This document shows positions 37,773 through 48,427 of a stretch of 64,000 bases of DNA, one piece after another. Numbering within the stretch: position 1 is the first letter of the stretch; the number at the start of each line of letters is the position of its first letter. The position numbers were made by a program, and so were the translations under genes. The stretch comes from Bacillota bacterium LX-D. Lineage in GTDB: Bacteria > Bacillota > DUOV01 > Zhaonellaceae. The notes under the pieces were generated by a model. It was given only the letters and a program-made list of their open reading frames with translations. It did not search any database and was not told the DNA's origin. The stretch is taken from NCBI GenBank assembly GCA_031628995.1, contig JAVLUO010000008.1, forward strand, positions 1-64,000, written 5' to 3'.

Positions 37773-38975
37773 ATGGCAAAGGAAAAATATGAGAGGAAGA
37801 AACCTCACGTTAACGTAGGAACCATAGGACACGTAGACCATGGTAAAACAACCTTAACAGCAGCAATTACCTTCACCTTATCAAAAGCAGGTGGAGCAGT
37901 AGCAAAAGCATATGACGAAATTGACGCTGCCCCAGAAGAAAAAGCAAGAGGAATCACCATTAACACAGCGCACGTAGAATACGAAACAGAAAAAAGACAC
38001 TATGCCCACGTAGACTGTCCAGGACACGCTGACTACGTTAAAAACATGATTACCGGTGCAGCTCAAATGGACGGTGCAATCCTGGTAGTATCAGCAGCAG
38101 ACGGACCAATGCCCCAAACACGGGAGCACATTTTACTATCCCGTCAAGTAGGAGTACCATACATCGTAGTATTTTTAAACAAATCAGACATGGTAGACGA
38201 CGATGAACTAATGGAACTAGTAGAAATGGAAGTAAGAGAACTTCTAAATGAATACGAATTTCCTGGAGATGACACACCAATCGTTGCAGGATCAGCAGCA
38301 AAAGCATTAGAATGCGGTTGCGGTTCCAGAGACTGCGAATGGTGCGGCAAGATTTGGGAATTAATGGATCAAGTAGATGAATATATTCCAACACCGGAAA
38401 GACCGGTAGACAAACCATTCCTCATGCCTGTAGAAGACGTATTCACCATTACCGGACGTGGAACAGTTGCTACAGGAAGAGTAGAACGTGGAACAATTAA
38501 AGTAGGGGAAGAAGTAGAAATAATTGGTTTAAATAGCGAAACACGCAAAACAGTAGTAACAGGGGTAGAAATGTTCCGCAAACTGTTAGATCAAGCAGAA
38601 GCAGGAGACAACATTGGAACACTATTAAGAGGTGTAGAACGTAAAGAAATTGAACGTGGTCAAGTATTAGCTAAACCTGGTTCAATTAAACCACACACCA
38701 AATTTACAGGAGAAGTATACGTCCTAACTAAAGAAGAAGGTGGAAGACATACACCGTTCTTCAACGGATACCGTCCGCAATTTTATTTCAGAACAACAGA
38801 CGTAACAGGCGTAGCACACTTGCCGGAAGGTGTGGAAATGTGTATGCCGGGTGATAACGTTAAAATGGAAATAGAATTAATTACCCCAATTGCTATTGAA
38901 GAAGGCTTACGTTTTGCTATCCGTGAAGGCGGCAGAACTGTAGGAGCCGGTGTTGTTACTGGAATTAGTGAGTAG
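37773..38975 (+). CDS. tuf: elongation factor Tu, copy 2
   Basis: 400 residues, identical in protein to copy 1 (21755-22957). The DNA matches essentially from ATG to stop, with a single silent difference seen at 38669 (TTA here, TTG there). Upstream and downstream flanks differ completely. It carries the same [13 protein letters not shown] insertion (38313-38348). AAGGAGG lies before the ATG, and a possible TATAAT at 37736 might add a local promoter; otherwise it is read through from fusA. Such identity implies recent gene conversion. Confidence 0.97.
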   Translation: MAKEKYERKKPHVNVGTIGHVDHGKTTLTAAITFTLSKAGGAVAKAYDEIDAAPEEKARGITINTAHVEYETEKRHYAHVDCPGHADYVKNMITGAAQMDGAILVVSAADGPMPQTREHILLSRQVGVPYIVVFLNKSDMVDDDELMELVEMEVRELLNEYEFPGDDTPIVAGSAAKALECGCGSRDCEWCGKIWELMDQVDEYIPTPERPVDKPFLMPVEDVFTITGRGTVATGRVERGTIKVGEEVEIIGLNSETRKTVVTGVEMFRKLLDQAEAGDNIGTLLRGVERKEIERGQVLAKPGSIKPHTKFTGEVYVLTKEEGGRHTPFFNGYRPQFYFRTTDVTGVAHLPEGVEMCMPGDNVKMEIELITPIAIEEGLRFAIREGGRTVGAGVVTGISE

Positions 38976-39183
38976 TAGTTCATTTTGGTCAGTGGCTGGG
39001 TTGGAAAATTTCCAGTCACTGGCTGTTTCATGTACTAAAGCATAAAACTCTCAACTGATACAGTAGGTGCTGTAAGGCGCTACAGGGGCGATGAGGTGGG
39101 AGGTTGCCGGTATAGCTTTGGGTTCGCCGGGTAATTTTCACTGAGAATGTCCGTTTATGATCGGGCGAAAAGGAGGAAAAATA
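38976..39183 (+). other. tuf-rpsJ intergenic region, candidate S10-operon leader
   Basis: A 208-nt region with two clear stems: CAGTGGCTGG / CCAGTCACTG (38990-39021) and CTGTA / TACAG near 39074-39089. The stretch 39060-39130 is richer in G+C than surrounding gaps (GGCGATGAGGTGGGAGG, CCGG...CCGGG). I see no protein and no good -35/-10 pair. A structured leader controlling the S10 operon is plausible but unproven. Confidence 0.45.
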
Positions 39184-39492
39184 ATGGCTAAACAAAAAAT
39201 CAGGATTAGATTAAAAGCATTTGACCATAAGGTACTTGACCAATCATCCCTAAAGATTGTGGAAACAGCGAAAAGAACAGGTGCAACAGTATCTGGTCCT
39301 ATTCCTTTGCCAACTGAAAAAAACATTTTTACTATTCTACGTTCTCCCCACGTAAATAAAGACTCTAGAGAGCAGTTCGAGATGAGGACTCATAAAAGAT
39401 TAATTGATATTTTAGAGCCCACACCTAAAACAGTTGATGCCCTAATGCGTTTAGATTTACCTGCCGGAGTAGATATTGAAATCAAACTGTAG
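39184..39492 (+). CDS. rpsJ: 30S ribosomal protein S10
   Basis: 102 residues, typical for S10 (also NusE in antitermination). It begins [20 protein letters not shown] and contains the conserved [20 protein letters not shown] near residue 37. ATG 39184 with AAAGGAGG upstream is the family start; the frame opens 27 nt earlier without support. First gene of the S10 operon. Confidence 0.97.
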   Translation: MAKQKIRIRLKAFDHKVLDQSSLKIVETAKRTGATVSGPIPLPTEKNIFTILRSPHVNKDSREQFEMRTHKRLIDILEPTPKTVDALMRLDLPAGVDIEIKL

Positions 39493-39535
39493 AATTTTAT
39501 TTTAAGGAATAGATTAGATATGGAGGTGCCGAAAA

Positions 39536-40162
39536 TTGACTAAAGGAATCTTAGCAAAAAAAATAGGGATGACGCAGATTTTTATGGATGGTAAAGCCGT
39601 TCCGGTTACTGTAATTGAAGCAGGTCCCTGTTACGTAATACAAAAGAAAACGGTAGAAAATGATGGTTATAATGCAATTCAAGTAGGTTTTGTTGCAAAA
39701 GAAGAAAGAAAGGTTAACAAACCTTTGAAAGGCCATTTTGCAAAGGCTAAAGTTACACCTTTTCAATATATTAAGGAATTCAAAGTAGATAATGTTGACG
39801 ATTATCAAATCGGACAAGAAATTAAAGTAGATTTATTTGCTGATGGTGATAATGTAGATGTAATTGGTACTTCTAAAGGTAAAGGATTTACTGGTACCAT
39901 TAAAAGATATAATTTCCAAAGGGGTCCAATGGGTCATGGTTCAAAAAACCATAGAAGACCAGCCTCTGCAGGAGCAAAAGGTCCAGCCCGAGTGTTTAAA
40001 GGTAAAAAATCACCTGGACGTTCCGGCGGGGAAAAGGTTACTATACAAAACTTGCAAATTGCAAAAGTTGATACTGATAGGAACTTATTGCTTATTAAAG
40101 GATCCATTCCTGGACCAAACAAAAGTATGGTAATTGTAAGAGACGCAGTTAAAGCAAAGTAA
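39536..40162 (+). CDS. rplC: 50S ribosomal protein L3
   Basis: Early-assembly 23S-binding protein, 208 residues. It begins [19 protein letters not shown] and has the peptidyl-transferase-directed loop [18 protein letters not shown] near residue 130. The start is TTG 39536 with TGGAGGTG upstream; no ATG precedes the conserved N-terminus. Second gene of the S10 operon. Confidence 0.97.
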   Translation: MTKGILAKKIGMTQIFMDGKAVPVTVIEAGPCYVIQKKTVENDGYNAIQVGFVAKEERKVNKPLKGHFAKAKVTPFQYIKEFKVDNVDDYQIGQEIKVDLFADGDNVDVIGTSKGKGFTGTIKRYNFQRGPMGHGSKNHRRPASAGAKGPARVFKGKKSPGRSGGEKVTIQNLQIAKVDTDRNLLLIKGSIPGPNKSMVIVRDAVKAK

Positions 40163-40186
40163 TTGGGTGGAAAGGAGGAAAGGTAA

Positions 40187-40810
40187 ATGCCTAAAGTAGC
40201 TGTTTATAATATAGAAGGAAATCAAGTTGGCGAGATGGAACTTGACGACGCAGTGTTCGGCGTTCCTTTCAACGAAGCGGCAGTGCATAATGCTGTAGTA
40301 ATGCAGCTGGCCAGCAAAAGATTGGGAACTCATAAGACTAAAACCAGAGCAGAAGTAAGCGGCGGTGGAAGAAAGCCGTGGAGACAAAAAGGTACAGGAC
40401 GGGCAAGAGCCGGAAGCACCAGGTCTCCTATTTGGAGAAAAGGTGGTATTGTATTTGGCCCTACTCCTAGAAGCTATGCTTATTCCATACCCAAAAAAGC
40501 TAGAAGAGTAGCATTGAAATCCGTTTTGTCGGCTAAAGTTGAAGAAGGCAATTTGATCGTTCTTGATGAATTGTCCTTAAATCAATCAAAAACAAAAGAA
40601 ATGGTTAAAATCCTTAATGCACTTAATGCTGAACCAAAAGCATTGGTTGTGACAAGCGATAAAGATGAAAATGTTATAAAATCTGCAAGAAATATCAAAG
40701 GCATTATGCCGATGACAGCACTAGGTTTAAATGTGTATGATGTTTTAAATCATGACAAATTGGTCATAACCAAAGATGCTGTGGCCAAAGTAGAGGAGGT
40801 GCTGGGATAA
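40187..40810 (+). CDS. rplD: 50S ribosomal protein L4
   Basis: 207 residues; lines the exit tunnel and in some bacteria represses the S10 operon. The extended loop is [20 protein letters not shown] then [20 protein letters not shown], near residues 45-85. AAGGAGG lies before ATG 40187. The stop TAA shares its A with the rplW ATG, so the two genes are coupled. Confidence 0.97.
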   Translation: MPKVAVYNIEGNQVGEMELDDAVFGVPFNEAAVHNAVVMQLASKRLGTHKTKTRAEVSGGGRKPWRQKGTGRARAGSTRSPIWRKGGIVFGPTPRSYAYSIPKKARRVALKSVLSAKVEEGNLIVLDELSLNQSKTKEMVKILNALNAEPKALVVTSDKDENVIKSARNIKGIMPMTALGLNVYDVLNHDKLVITKDAVAKVEEVLG

Positions 40811-41097
40811 TGCGCAGCCCACAAGAGGTATTAATTAAACCGGTTATCTCCGAAAGATCAATGGGATTAATGGAAGATAATAAATATACTTTTTATGTTG
40901 ACCGAAACGCTAATAAAATTGAAATTCGTCATGCAGTGGAAAAACTTTTTAAAGTTAATGTTTTGAATGTAAACACCATAACAGTACGTGGTAAAAAAAG
41001 ACGTCAAGGTAAGTATGAGGGTAGAACCTCTGATCGTAAAAAAGCTATAGTTACTTTAAAACCAGGCGATAAAATTGAAATATTTGAAGGCCTGTAA
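40810..41097 (+). CDS. rplW: 50S ribosomal protein L23
   Basis: 95 residues; at the exit of the tunnel, docking site for trigger factor and SRP. Conserved [15 protein letters not shown] at the start and [21 protein letters not shown] near residue 59. ATG overlaps the rplD stop (TAATG). Confidence 0.96.
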   Translation: MRSPQEVLIKPVISERSMGLMEDNKYTFYVDRNANKIEIRHAVEKLFKVNVLNVNTITVRGKKRRQGKYEGRTSDRKKAIVTLKPGDKIEIFEGL

Positions 41098-41124
41098 GGT
41101 TTTGACGTAAAGGAGGGAAAACAA

Positions 41125-41952
41125 ATGGCGATTAAAAAGTTTAAACCTATAACACCGGGCCGCCGTCAAATGACAGTATCAAGCTTTGAAGAAATTACGG
41201 CTTCTGAACCTGAGAAATCATTACTGCAACCTTTAAAAAAATCTGCCGGTAGAAATAAACAAGGTAGGCTGACTGTTAGACACCGTGGTGGCGGGCATAA
41301 GCGGATGTATAGAATCATTGACTTTAAGCGAAATAAAGATGGCATACCTGCTAAAGTTGCTACTATTGAATATGACCCAAATAGATCAGCAAATATTGCA
41401 TTATTAAATTATGTGGACGGGGAAAAAAGATATATTATTGCTCCAAACGGCTTGCAAGTAGGGGATACAGTTGTTTCTGGTCCGGATGCAGATATTAAGA
41501 CGGGAAATGCCCTTCCACTTAAAAAGATCCCTGTCGGTAGTATTATCCATAATATTGAGATGAAAGCTGGTAAAGGCGGCCAACTGGTACGTTCTGCAGG
41601 AGTATCTGCTCAGCTTATGGCCAAAGAAGGCAAGTATGGTCAAGTTAGAATGCCTTCCGGTGAAGTCCGCTTAATTAATTTAGAATGTAAAGCTACAATT
41701 GGACAAGTTGGAAATTTAACCCATGAGAATATTTCTATTGGGAAAGCTGGTCGTAAAAGATGGATGGGAATTAGGCCAACAGTTCGCGGTGTCGTAATGA
41801 ACCCTGTAGATCACCCGCATGGTGGTGGTGAAGGACGTTCACCAGTTGGACGTAAACACCCTGTAACTCCTTGGGGTAAACCTGCTACAGGCGCTAAGAC
41901 AAGAAAGAAAAAGAATGTTTCTGATAAAATGATTGTTAAAAAACGTGCCTAG
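41125..41952 (+). CDS. rplB: 50S ribosomal protein L2
   Basis: 275 residues; needed for subunit joining and peptidyl transfer. [20 protein letters not shown] is near residue 52, and the C-terminal [20 protein letters not shown] with the critical His lies near residue 220. AAGGAGGG precedes ATG 41125. Normal length and place after rplW. Confidence 0.98.
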   Translation: MAIKKFKPITPGRRQMTVSSFEEITASEPEKSLLQPLKKSAGRNKQGRLTVRHRGGGHKRMYRIIDFKRNKDGIPAKVATIEYDPNRSANIALLNYVDGEKRYIIAPNGLQVGDTVVSGPDADIKTGNALPLKKIPVGSIIHNIEMKAGKGGQLVRSAGVSAQLMAKEGKYGQVRMPSGEVRLINLECKATIGQVGNLTHENISIGKAGRKRWMGIRPTVRGVVMNPVDHPHGGGEGRSPVGRKHPVTPWGKPATGAKTRKKKNVSDKMIVKKRA

Positions 41953-41997
41953 ATAGTTAGATTTTATTTTTCGCAGGGAAGGAGGTATTAGCAAGGT

Positions 41998-42282
41998 ATG
42001 GGTAGATCTCTAAAAAAAGGTCCTTATTGTGATGATAAACTTTTGTCCAAAGTTAAAAAGATGAACGATAATAATGAGAAAAAGGTATTAAAAACCTGGT
42101 CCCGGCGTTCAACAATTTTTCCAGAAATGGTAGGGCATACTATAGCTGTACACGCCGGTAAAAAACATATACCTGTTTATATAACTGAAGATATGGTAGG
42201 TCATAAGTTAGGGGAATTTGCTCCAACACGAACCTTTAAAGGACACGGTGCACATACTGAACGGTCTACGTCCTTAAAATAA
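41998..42282 (+). CDS. rpsS: 30S ribosomal protein S19
   Basis: 94 residues; 30S head protein. Conserved [17 protein letters not shown] start, [19 protein letters not shown] near residue 34 and [14 protein letters not shown] near 70. AAGGAGG (41979-41985) stands 12 nt from ATG 41998, slightly long. Confidence 0.96.
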   Translation: MGRSLKKGPYCDDKLLSKVKKMNDNNEKKVLKTWSRRSTIFPEMVGHTIAVHAGKKHIPVYITEDMVGHKLGEFAPTRTFKGHGAHTERSTSLK

Positions 42283-42306
42283 TCTGCAATGAAGGGGGGT
42301 AACATC

Positions 42307-42645
42307 ATGGAAGCAAAAGCAGTTGCTAAATTTCTGCGTATTTCTCCTCGAAAAGTACGGCCGGTCATGGACTTAATCAGGGGAAAGAAAATAAATGAAG
42401 CTTATGCAATTTTGAAATTTACGCCTAAAAAGGCTGCAGCTTTTATTGAAAAAGTATTAACTTCTGCCGTTGCAAACGCAGAACATAATTATGATTTAAA
42501 TAAAGATGCGTTATATATTGCTAAAGCCTATGTTGATCAAGGACCAACATTAAAGCGCTATAAACCGAGAGCTATGGGACGTGCGGATTTAATGCGTAGA
42601 AAAACTAGCCACATTACAGTGGTTGTAAGTGAGAAGGAGGATTGA
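42307..42645 (+). CDS. rplV: 50S ribosomal protein L22
   Basis: 112 residues; its beta-hairpin narrows the exit tunnel (macrolide-resistance site). Begins [19 protein letters not shown]; the hairpin region reads [20 protein letters not shown] near residue 82. ATG 42307 follows AAGGGGGG; the frame opens at an ATG 18 nt upstream that precedes this ribosome site. rpsC starts 2 nt after its stop. Confidence 0.96.
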   Translation: MEAKAVAKFLRISPRKVRPVMDLIRGKKINEAYAILKFTPKKAAAFIEKVLTSAVANAEHNYDLNKDALYIAKAYVDQGPTLKRYKPRAMGRADLMRRKTSHITVVVSEKED

Positions 42646-42647
42646 TT

Positions 42648-43307
42648 GTGGGTCAGAAAGTAAATCCTAAAGGTTTGCGGATCGGTATTGTTAAAGACTG
42701 GGATGCAAAATGGTATGCAGGTAAAGAATATGCAGGCCTTTTGCTGGAAGATATTAAAGTACGCCGTTACATTAAAAAAGCACTATATCAAGCTGGTATT
42801 TCCGCAGTGGAAATTGAAAGAGCAGCTAACCGCTTAAAAGTTGCAATTAAAACAGCTAAACCGGGTATTGTAATTGGGCGCGGTGGTACTGAAGTAGAGA
42901 AGCTGCGTAAAAGTTTAGAAAAAATGACTGGACGTCAGGTGAGCGTTAACATTGTTGAAATTAAGAAGCCTGAAATTGAAGCTCAGTTAGTTGCAGAAAA
43001 CGTTGCTTCCCAATTAGAAAGAAGAATTTCGTTCCGACGTGCTATGAAACAGGCTGTTACTAAAGCAATGAGAATAGGTGCTGAGGGAATTAAAATTTCT
43101 GTTTCAGGCAGACTAGGCGGGGCAGAAATTGCTCGTACTGAGTGGTATAGCGAAGGTAAAGTACCCCTTCATACCTTAAGAGCAGATATCGACTATGGTT
43201 TTGCCGAAGCTGATACAACCTATGGAAAAATCGGGGTTAAGGTTTGGGTATACAAAGGGGAAATCCTTCCAGAGACAAAAAAGGTCGCTGAAGAAGGGGG
43301 CAAATAA
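42648..43307 (+). CDS. rpsC: 30S ribosomal protein S3
   Basis: 219 residues; mRNA entry-site protein with a KH domain. Begins [18 protein letters not shown]; the KH loop is [17 protein letters not shown] near residue 74. GTG 42648 is chosen because GGAGG is 7 nt upstream and Met-Gly-Gln is the family start; a TTG two codons earlier is also in frame. Confidence 0.96.
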   Translation: MGQKVNPKGLRIGIVKDWDAKWYAGKEYAGLLLEDIKVRRYIKKALYQAGISAVEIERAANRLKVAIKTAKPGIVIGRGGTEVEKLRKSLEKMTGRQVSVNIVEIKKPEIEAQLVAENVASQLERRISFRRAMKQAVTKAMRIGAEGIKISVSGRLGGAEIARTEWYSEGKVPLHTLRADIDYGFAEADTTYGKIGVKVWVYKGEILPETKKVAEEGGK

Positions 43308-43309
43308 TT

Positions 43310-43744
43310 ATGTTGATGCCAAAAAGAGTAAAGCATCGTAAACAACATAGGCCCAAAATATCTGGAAAAGCTCATAAAGGAAATGAAGTAACCTATGGTG
43401 AATATGGGCTTCAAGCATTAGAACCTGCATGGATTACATCCAGACAAATTGAGGCCGCACGTATTGCGATGACACGTTATATTAAACGTGGTGGTCAGGT
43501 GTGGATTAAAATATTCCCTGACAGACCTATTACAGCTAAACCTGCTGAAACCCGGATGGGTAGTGGTAAAGGTGCTCCTGAGTACTGGGTAGCAGTAGTT
43601 AAGCCGGGTAGAGTTATGTTCGAACTGGCCGGCGTTCCGGAAGAAATAGCTAGAGAAGCTATGCGACTAGCAGCTCATAAGCTTCCTATTAAATGTAAGT
43701 TTGTAAAACGAGGAGAAGCAGGTGGTGAGGTTAATGAAGGCTAG
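43310..43744 (+). CDS. rplP: 50S ribosomal protein L16
   Basis: 144 residues; A-site proximal protein. Begins [18 protein letters not shown]; conserved [20 protein letters not shown] near residue 52 and [18 protein letters not shown] near residue 84. ATG 43310 lies 2 nt after rpsC with GGGGGC upstream. Its end overlaps rpmC by 11 nt. Confidence 0.97.
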   Translation: MLMPKRVKHRKQHRPKISGKAHKGNEVTYGEYGLQALEPAWITSRQIEAARIAMTRYIKRGGQVWIKIFPDRPITAKPAETRMGSGKGAPEYWVAVVKPGRVMFELAGVPEEIAREAMRLAAHKLPIKCKFVKRGEAGGEVNEG

Positions 43745-43931
43745 TGAAATCAGAGATTTAACAACTGCAGAAATACTGCGTAAAGTAGATGATTTAAAGC
43801 AAGAATTATTTAATTTAAGGTTTCAACTAGCTACAGGCCAGCTTGATAACCCTACTAGAATCAAAGAAGTACGCCGGAACATTGCTAAAGCAAAAACCGT
43901 TTTAAAGGAAAGGGAAATCAAACAGGCGTAA
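43734..43931 (+). CDS. rpmC: 50S ribosomal protein L29
   Basis: 65 residues forming a helical hairpin near the tunnel exit. Begins [20 protein letters not shown] and has [17 protein letters not shown] near residue 25. ATG 43734 is the family start with GGTGAGG upstream; GTG codons 9-12 nt earlier are in frame but overlap the site. The start lies inside the rplP end. Confidence 0.95.
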   Translation: MKASEIRDLTTAEILRKVDDLKQELFNLRFQLATGQLDNPTRIKEVRRNIAKAKTVLKEREIKQA

Positions 43932-43996
43932 GTTAAACCTGAACATTAAATATTTGAGGATTATATAGAGAATTGAGCAAAGGAGGCGAAATTCTT

Positions 43997-44257
43997 ATGG
44001 AAAGAGCTGCACGTAAAACGAGAATTGGTACCGTAGTTAGCAACAAAATGGAAAAGACAGTTGTAGTAGCTGTTGAAACATTTATTAAACACCCTTTGTA
44101 TGGCCGTCGTGTCAAAAGCAGTAAAAAGTTTAAAGCTCATGATGAAGCTAATGTTTGTCATGCAGGAGATAAAGTTTTAATTATGGAAACCAGGCCCCTA
44201 AGCAAGGAAAAAAGGTGGCGCGTAGTTGAAGTATTGGAAAAAGCTAAAGAATTATAA
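43997..44257 (+). CDS. rpsQ: 30S ribosomal protein S17
   Basis: 86 residues, OB-fold primary 16S-binding protein. Conserved [20 protein letters not shown] near the start and [22 protein letters not shown] near residue 44. AAAGGAGG is 10 nt before ATG 43997; an earlier TTG in frame would place the ribosome site inside the protein. 65 nt after rpmC. Confidence 0.96.
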   Translation: MERAARKTRIGTVVSNKMEKTVVVAVETFIKHPLYGRRVKSSKKFKAHDEANVCHAGDKVLIMETRPLSKEKRWRVVEVLEKAKEL

Positions 44258-44301
44258 GTTTTGATATTATAAGGATTACCAAGTAAAGGGGGTTAGTCCG
44301 A

Positions 44302-44670
44302 ATGATCCAACAACAAACTATACTTAAAGTTGGGGACAATACTGGAGCCAAAAAACTGATGTGTATCCATATTATGGGCGGTTCTACAAGAAGATATGCT
44401 TCTGTTGGTGATGTCATTGTTGCTTCTGTTAAAGAAGCTACACCAGGCGGCGTTGTCAAGAAAGGCGACGTAGTAAAGGCCGTTGTTGTTCGTACAACAA
44501 GACAAGTTAGAAGACCAGACGGTTCATATATTAGATTTAGTGAAAATGCTGCAGTTATCATTAACGATGGGGGTAACCCCAAAGGTACGCGTATTTTTGG
44601 ACCTGTAGCAAGGGAACTGAGAGAAAAAAATTTCATGAAGATTGTTTCACTGGCACCGGAAGTATTATAA
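44302..44670 (+). CDS. rplN: 50S ribosomal protein L14
   Basis: 122 residues; bridges to 30S and binds RsfS. Begins [20 protein letters not shown] with [21 protein letters not shown] near residue 76. AAGGGGG precedes ATG 44302. First gene of the spc block. Confidence 0.97.
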   Translation: MIQQQTILKVGDNTGAKKLMCIHIMGGSTRRYASVGDVIVASVKEATPGGVVKKGDVVKAVVVRTTRQVRRPDGSYIRFSENAAVIINDGGNPKGTRIFGPVARELREKNFMKIVSLAPEVL

Positions 44671-44718
44671 AAAGTAAGTGTGCATAATGAAAAGTAAAGC
44701 AATATGGAGGTGAACTTA

Positions 44719-45045
44719 GTGGCACCGAAAGTACATGTTAAAAAGGGAGACACTGTAATGGTAATTACCGGTAAATCAGCCGGTAAGAAAGGCAAAGTAC
44801 TTGAAGTGATACCTGAGAAGCAGAGAGTAATTGTTGAAGGCGTAAATGTTGTAAAACGTCATACCAAAGCTAATCCTAAAGCTCCTCAGGGTGGAATCGT
44901 GGAAAAAGAAGCTCCTATTTCCAGTTCCAATGTGATGCTTTTCTGCAGCAAGTGCAATAGCCCCACCAGAGTAGGTCATAAATTTTTGGACGACGGAAGT
45001 AAGGTTAGACATTGTAAAAAATGTGGTGAAGTGATCGAGAAGTAG
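44719..45045 (+). CDS. rplX: 50S ribosomal protein L24
   Basis: 108 residues; assembly initiator with a KOW motif ([20 protein letters not shown]). The C-terminal half adds a zinc-ribbon-like pair FCSKC...HCKKCG, a variant seen in Clostridia. GTG 44719 follows TGGAGGTG; an ATG 15 nt upstream is in frame but lies in front of the ribosome site. Confidence 0.95.
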   Translation: MAPKVHVKKGDTVMVITGKSAGKKGKVLEVIPEKQRVIVEGVNVVKRHTKANPKAPQGGIVEKEAPISSSNVMLFCSKCNSPTRVGHKFLDDGSKVRHCKKCGEVIEK

Positions 45046-45071
45046 TTTGCCGGAAAGGAGGTTAAATAGCT

Positions 45072-45614
45072 GTGGCTAAGCTGAAAGATAGATATAATTC
45101 GGTAGTAAAACCGGCGTTAAAAGAAAAGTTCGGATATAAAAACGACATGGAAATTCCTAAACTGGTTAAAGTTGTGGTTAACATGGGGGTTGGCGAAGCC
45201 GCCCAAAATTCTAAAGCCTTAGATGGTGCAATTGCTGATTTAACATTGATTACAGGGCAAAAACCCATTGTTACAAGGGCGAGAAAATCAATTGCTGCCT
45301 TTAAAGTTCGTGAAAATATGCCTATCGGCTGTAAGGTTACTTTAAGAGGCGATAGAATGAATGAATTTGCAGATAAACTTATAAATGTCGCATTGCCAAG
45401 GGTACGTGATTTTAGAGGTATTTCTGCAAAAGGTTTCGATGGTAGAGGTAACTTTACTATGGGTATAAAAGAACAATTGATTTTCCCTGAAATCGAATAT
45501 GATAAAATCGATAAATTGCGTGGAATGGATATTTCCTTTGTTACCACGGCAAAAACAGACGAGGAATGCTTTGAACTATTAAAATTATTGGGTATGCCTT
45601 TTGCTGACAAATAA
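45072..45614 (+). CDS. rplE: 50S ribosomal protein L5
   Basis: 180 residues; contacts 5S rRNA and P-site t[24 protein letters not shown] near residue 30 and [23 protein letters not shown] near residue 62 are conserved. GTG 45072 with AAAGGAGG upstream. Confidence 0.97.
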   Translation: MAKLKDRYNSVVKPALKEKFGYKNDMEIPKLVKVVVNMGVGEAAQNSKALDGAIADLTLITGQKPIVTRARKSIAAFKVRENMPIGCKVTLRGDRMNEFADKLINVALPRVRDFRGISAKGFDGRGNFTMGIKEQLIFPEIEYDKIDKLRGMDISFVTTAKTDEECFELLKLLGMPFADK

Positions 45615-45668
45615 AGTAAATCACAGGTCAGCCTCAAAATAAGAAGAATTAAGGGGGGAAAAGTTAAA

Positions 45669-45854
45669 GTGGCAAAAAAATCAATGATTGTTAGCCAAGA
45701 GAGAACTCCTAAGTACAAAGTTAGAGGCTATAATCGCTGCAAATTATGTGGCAGGCCCCATGGATATATTAGAAAGTTTGGGATTTGTAGAATTTGTTTC
45801 CGCGAACTGGCTTATAAAGGCGAATTACCAGGAGTGAGGAAAGCCAGTTGGTAA
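45669..45854 (+). CDS. rpsZ: 30S ribosomal protein S14, zinc-binding type Z
   Basis: 61 residues, the short zinc form with [10 protein letters not shown] and CRICF pairs. Begins [20 protein letters not shown] and ends [13 protein letters not shown] 45669 with AAGGGGGGA upstream. Confidence 0.96.
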   Translation: MAKKSMIVSQERTPKYKVRGYNRCKLCGRPHGYIRKFGICRICFRELAYKGELPGVRKASW

Positions 45855-45878
45855 TCATTTACGGAAGGGGGTAGAATC

Positions 45879-46277
45879 ATGGTTATGACTGATCCAATTG
45901 CGGATTTCCTTACGCGTATTCGCAATGCAAATACTGTGTTTCAAGAAGTCGTTGAAGTTCCAGCTTCTAGAATTAAAAAGGCCTTGGCTGAAATCCTTAA
46001 AGAAGAAGGATTTGTAAAGGATTATGAATATATTGAAGATGATAAACAAGGTATCTTGCGGATCTATTTGAAATATGGGTCGAACCGTGAAAAAGTTATT
46101 ACTGGTTTAAAAAGAATCAGTAAACCTGGCTTAAGAGTTTATGTTCAAAAAGATGAGATACCTAAAGTACTAGGCGGGCTTGGCATAGCTATAATTTCCA
46201 CATCTAAAGGAATTATGACAGATAAAAGTGCCCGTAAAGAAGGCATAGGCGGAGAAGTACTTTGTTACGTATGGTAA
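45879..46277 (+). CDS. rpsH: 30S ribosomal protein S8
   Basis: 132 residues; binds 16S rRNA and, in E. coli, spc mRNA. Begins [19 protein letters not shown]; the C-terminal [20 protein letters not shown] is conserved. AAGGGGGT precedes ATG 45879. Confidence 0.97.
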   Translation: MVMTDPIADFLTRIRNANTVFQEVVEVPASRIKKALAEILKEEGFVKDYEYIEDDKQGILRIYLKYGSNREKVITGLKRISKPGLRVYVQKDEIPKVLGGLGIAIISTSKGIMTDKSARKEGIGGEVLCYVW

Positions 46278-46311
46278 CAAAAATACGGGTAATGCAGTAG
46301 GAGGTGTAAAC

Positions 46312-46854
46312 GTGTCTAGAATTGGTAGGTTACCTATAAATATTCCAGCAGGTGTTGAAGTTAAAATTGATGGTCATAAAGTTAGCGTTAAAGGTCCTAA
46401 AGGCATCTTATCAAAAGAATTTGATCGGGATATGGATATAAAAATAGAAGATAATCAGATTATCGTAACCCGCCCAAGCGATGAAAAAGGACACCGCTCT
46501 TTACATGGCTTAACGAGAGCTCTCTTAAATAACATGGTTAATGGCGTAACAGAAGGGTTCCAAAAAAGTCTTGAATTAGTCGGTGTTGGTTATAGGGCTG
46601 CAAAACAAGGCAATAAGCTAGTGTTGACTGTTGGTTACTCTCATCCTGTAGAAATGGATCCCGGGAAAGACCTAGAAATCGAAGTACCGGCTGCCAACAA
46701 GATTGTTGTTAAAGGTATTGATAAAGAGAAAGTTGGTGCTTTTGCTGCTAATGTCCGTGCTGTTAGAGAGCCGGAACCATATAAAGGCAAAGGTATTAAG
46801 TATGAAGGCGAAGTTATCCGCCGTAAAGTAGGTAAAACTGGAGGCAAGAAATAG
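46312..46854 (+). CDS. rplF: 50S ribosomal protein L6
   Basis: 180 residues made of two related domains. Begins [47 protein letters not shown] is near residue 86 and [20 protein letters not shown] near the end. GTG 46312 with AGGAGGTG upstream. Confidence 0.97.
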   Translation: MSRIGRLPINIPAGVEVKIDGHKVSVKGPKGILSKEFDRDMDIKIEDNQIIVTRPSDEKGHRSLHGLTRALLNNMVNGVTEGFQKSLELVGVGYRAAKQGNKLVLTVGYSHPVEMDPGKDLEIEVPAANKIVVKGIDKEKVGAFAANVRAVREPEPYKGKGIKYEGEVIRRKVGKTGGKK

Positions 46855-46883
46855 GAAAACTTCTGCGAAAGGAGTGAAACTAA

Positions 46884-47252
46884 ATGTTTAAGGCGCTAGA
46901 TAAAAACAAAGCTCGCTTAAAAAAACATTTACGCGTTCGTAAAAAAATTAAGGGCACAGATACTAGACCAAGACTGTGTGTTTTTAGAAGCTCAAATAAT
47001 ATCTATGCTCAGATTATTGACGATACAAAAGGCTTTACCTTGGTAGCAGCATCTACCCTTGATCCAGTTTTAAAAGGTAAGCTAGAAAACAATGGAAATG
47101 TTGAAGCTGCCAAAGCTGTTGGCAAACTTCTAGCTGAAAAGGCCAAAGCACAAGGAGTAACCTCCGTTGTATTTGACCGTGGAGGCTATATCTATCATGG
47201 AAGAGTTGCTGCCTTAGCTGAGGGAGCACGTGAAGGCGGCTTAGAATTCTAA
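46884..47252 (+). CDS. rplR: 50S ribosomal protein L18
   Basis: 122 residues; binds 5S rRNA with L5. [23 protein letters not shown] lies near residue 22 and [25 protein letters not shown] at the C-terminus. AAAGGAG precedes ATG 46884. Confidence 0.97.
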   Translation: MFKALDKNKARLKKHLRVRKKIKGTDTRPRLCVFRSSNNIYAQIIDDTKGFTLVAASTLDPVLKGKLENNGNVEAAKAVGKLLAEKAKAQGVTSVVFDRGGYIYHGRVAALAEGAREGGLEF

Positions 47253-47276
47253 TTACGTTCAAAGGAGGGATAGTAA

Positions 47277-47774
47277 GTGCGAATTGATGCACGTGACCTG
47301 GAATTAAGTGAAAAAGTTGTTAGTATCAATCGTGTTGCCAAGGTTGTTAAAGGTGGACGCCGCTTTAGTTTCAGTGCGCTAGTTGTAGTGGGAGATCAAG
47401 ATGGTCATGTGGGAGCAGGCCTAGGTAAAGCTTCAGAAGTTCCCGAGGCTATTCGTAAAGGGGTAGAAGATGCTAAAAAGAACTTGATTAAAGTTCCAAT
47501 GGTAAATACTACAATTCCTCATCCCATAATTGGAAAATTCGGCGCTGGTTCAGTTTTATTAAAACCGGCATCAGAAGGTACTGGAGTTATTGCTGGCGGA
47601 CCTGCAAGGGCAGTACTAGAATTAGCTGGCATCAGAGACATTTTAACAAAATCCCTAGGTTCTTCAAATCCTAATAACATGGTCTATGCAACTATTGAAG
47701 GTTTAAAGAACTTAAAGCGGGCGGAAGATGTCGCGAAGCTTCGCGGCAAAACAGTTGAAGAACTGTTAGGTTAG
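47277..47774 (+). CDS. rpsE: 30S ribosomal protein S5
   Basis: 165 residues; accuracy and mRNA-unwinding site, known for spectinomycin resistance mutations. [25 protein letters not shown] is near residue 16 and [20 protein letters not shown] near residue 88. GTG 47277 with AAAGGAGGG upstream. Confidence 0.97.
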   Translation: MRIDARDLELSEKVVSINRVAKVVKGGRRFSFSALVVVGDQDGHVGAGLGKASEVPEAIRKGVEDAKKNLIKVPMVNTTIPHPIIGKFGAGSVLLKPASEGTGVIAGGPARAVLELAGIRDILTKSLGSSNPNNMVYATIEGLKNLKRAEDVAKLRGKTVEELLG

Positions 47775-47785
47775 GAGGTATAAAT

Positions 47786-47974
47786 GTGGCTAAAAAGCTA
47801 AAAATTACGCTTGTGCGTAGCCTAATAGGCCGTCCCGAAACGCAGAGAAAAACGGTAAAGGCACTTGGTTTAGGTAAGCTGAACAGTGTTGTTGTTCAGA
47901 ACGATACACCGGATATTCAAGGAAAAATCGCCCAGGTTGCTCACATGCTAAAAGTAGAAGAAATTGAAGCGTAA
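47786..47974 (+). CDS. rpmD: 50S ribosomal protein L30
   Basis: 62 residues, the short bacterial form: [20 protein letters not shown] followed by [25 protein letters not shown] 47786 with TTAGGAGG upstream, 11 nt after rpsE. Confidence 0.95.
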   Translation: MAKKLKITLVRSLIGRPETQRKTVKALGLGKLNSVVVQNDTPDIQGKIAQVAHMLKVEEIEA

Positions 47975-47986
47975 GGAGGTGTAATC

Positions 47987-48427
47987 ATGAAACTTCACGA
48001 ACTAAAACCGGCAGAAGGGTCTCGCAAAGCACCAACTCGTGTTGGAAGAGGAAATGGCTCCGGATTAGGTAAAACATCAGGTCGCGGACATAAAGGTCAA
48101 AAGGCTAGATCAGGCGGAGGAGTAAGACCTGGTTTTGAAGGTGGACAAATGCCTTTGCACCGTCGTTTGCCTAAAAGAGGTTTTACAAACATATTTCGCA
48201 AAGATATTGTTAGTATTAATGTAGATGTATTGAATCGCTTTGAGAACGGAACAGTGGTTACACCAGAATTGCTATTAGAATATGGTGTTGTCAAAAATTT
48301 AAGAGATGGTTTAAAAATTTTGGGTGAAGGGAACGTGGAGAAAGCCCTAACTGTACAGGCTCATGGGTTTAGTAAAGCGGCTGTGGAAAAGATTGAAGCA
48401 GCTGGCGGAAAAACAGAGGTGATCTAA
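47987..48427 (+). CDS. rplO: 50S ribosomal protein L15
   Basis: 146 residues. The glycine-rich N-terminal extension reads [26 protein letters not shown] in two runs, followed by [24 protein letters not shown] precedes ATG 47987. Its stop codon directly touches the secY GTG. Confidence 0.97.
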   Translation: MKLHELKPAEGSRKAPTRVGRGNGSGLGKTSGRGHKGQKARSGGGVRPGFEGGQMPLHRRLPKRGFTNIFRKDIVSINVDVLNRFENGTVVTPELLLEYGVVKNLRDGLKILGEGNVEKALTVQAHGFSKAAVEKIEAAGGKTEVI

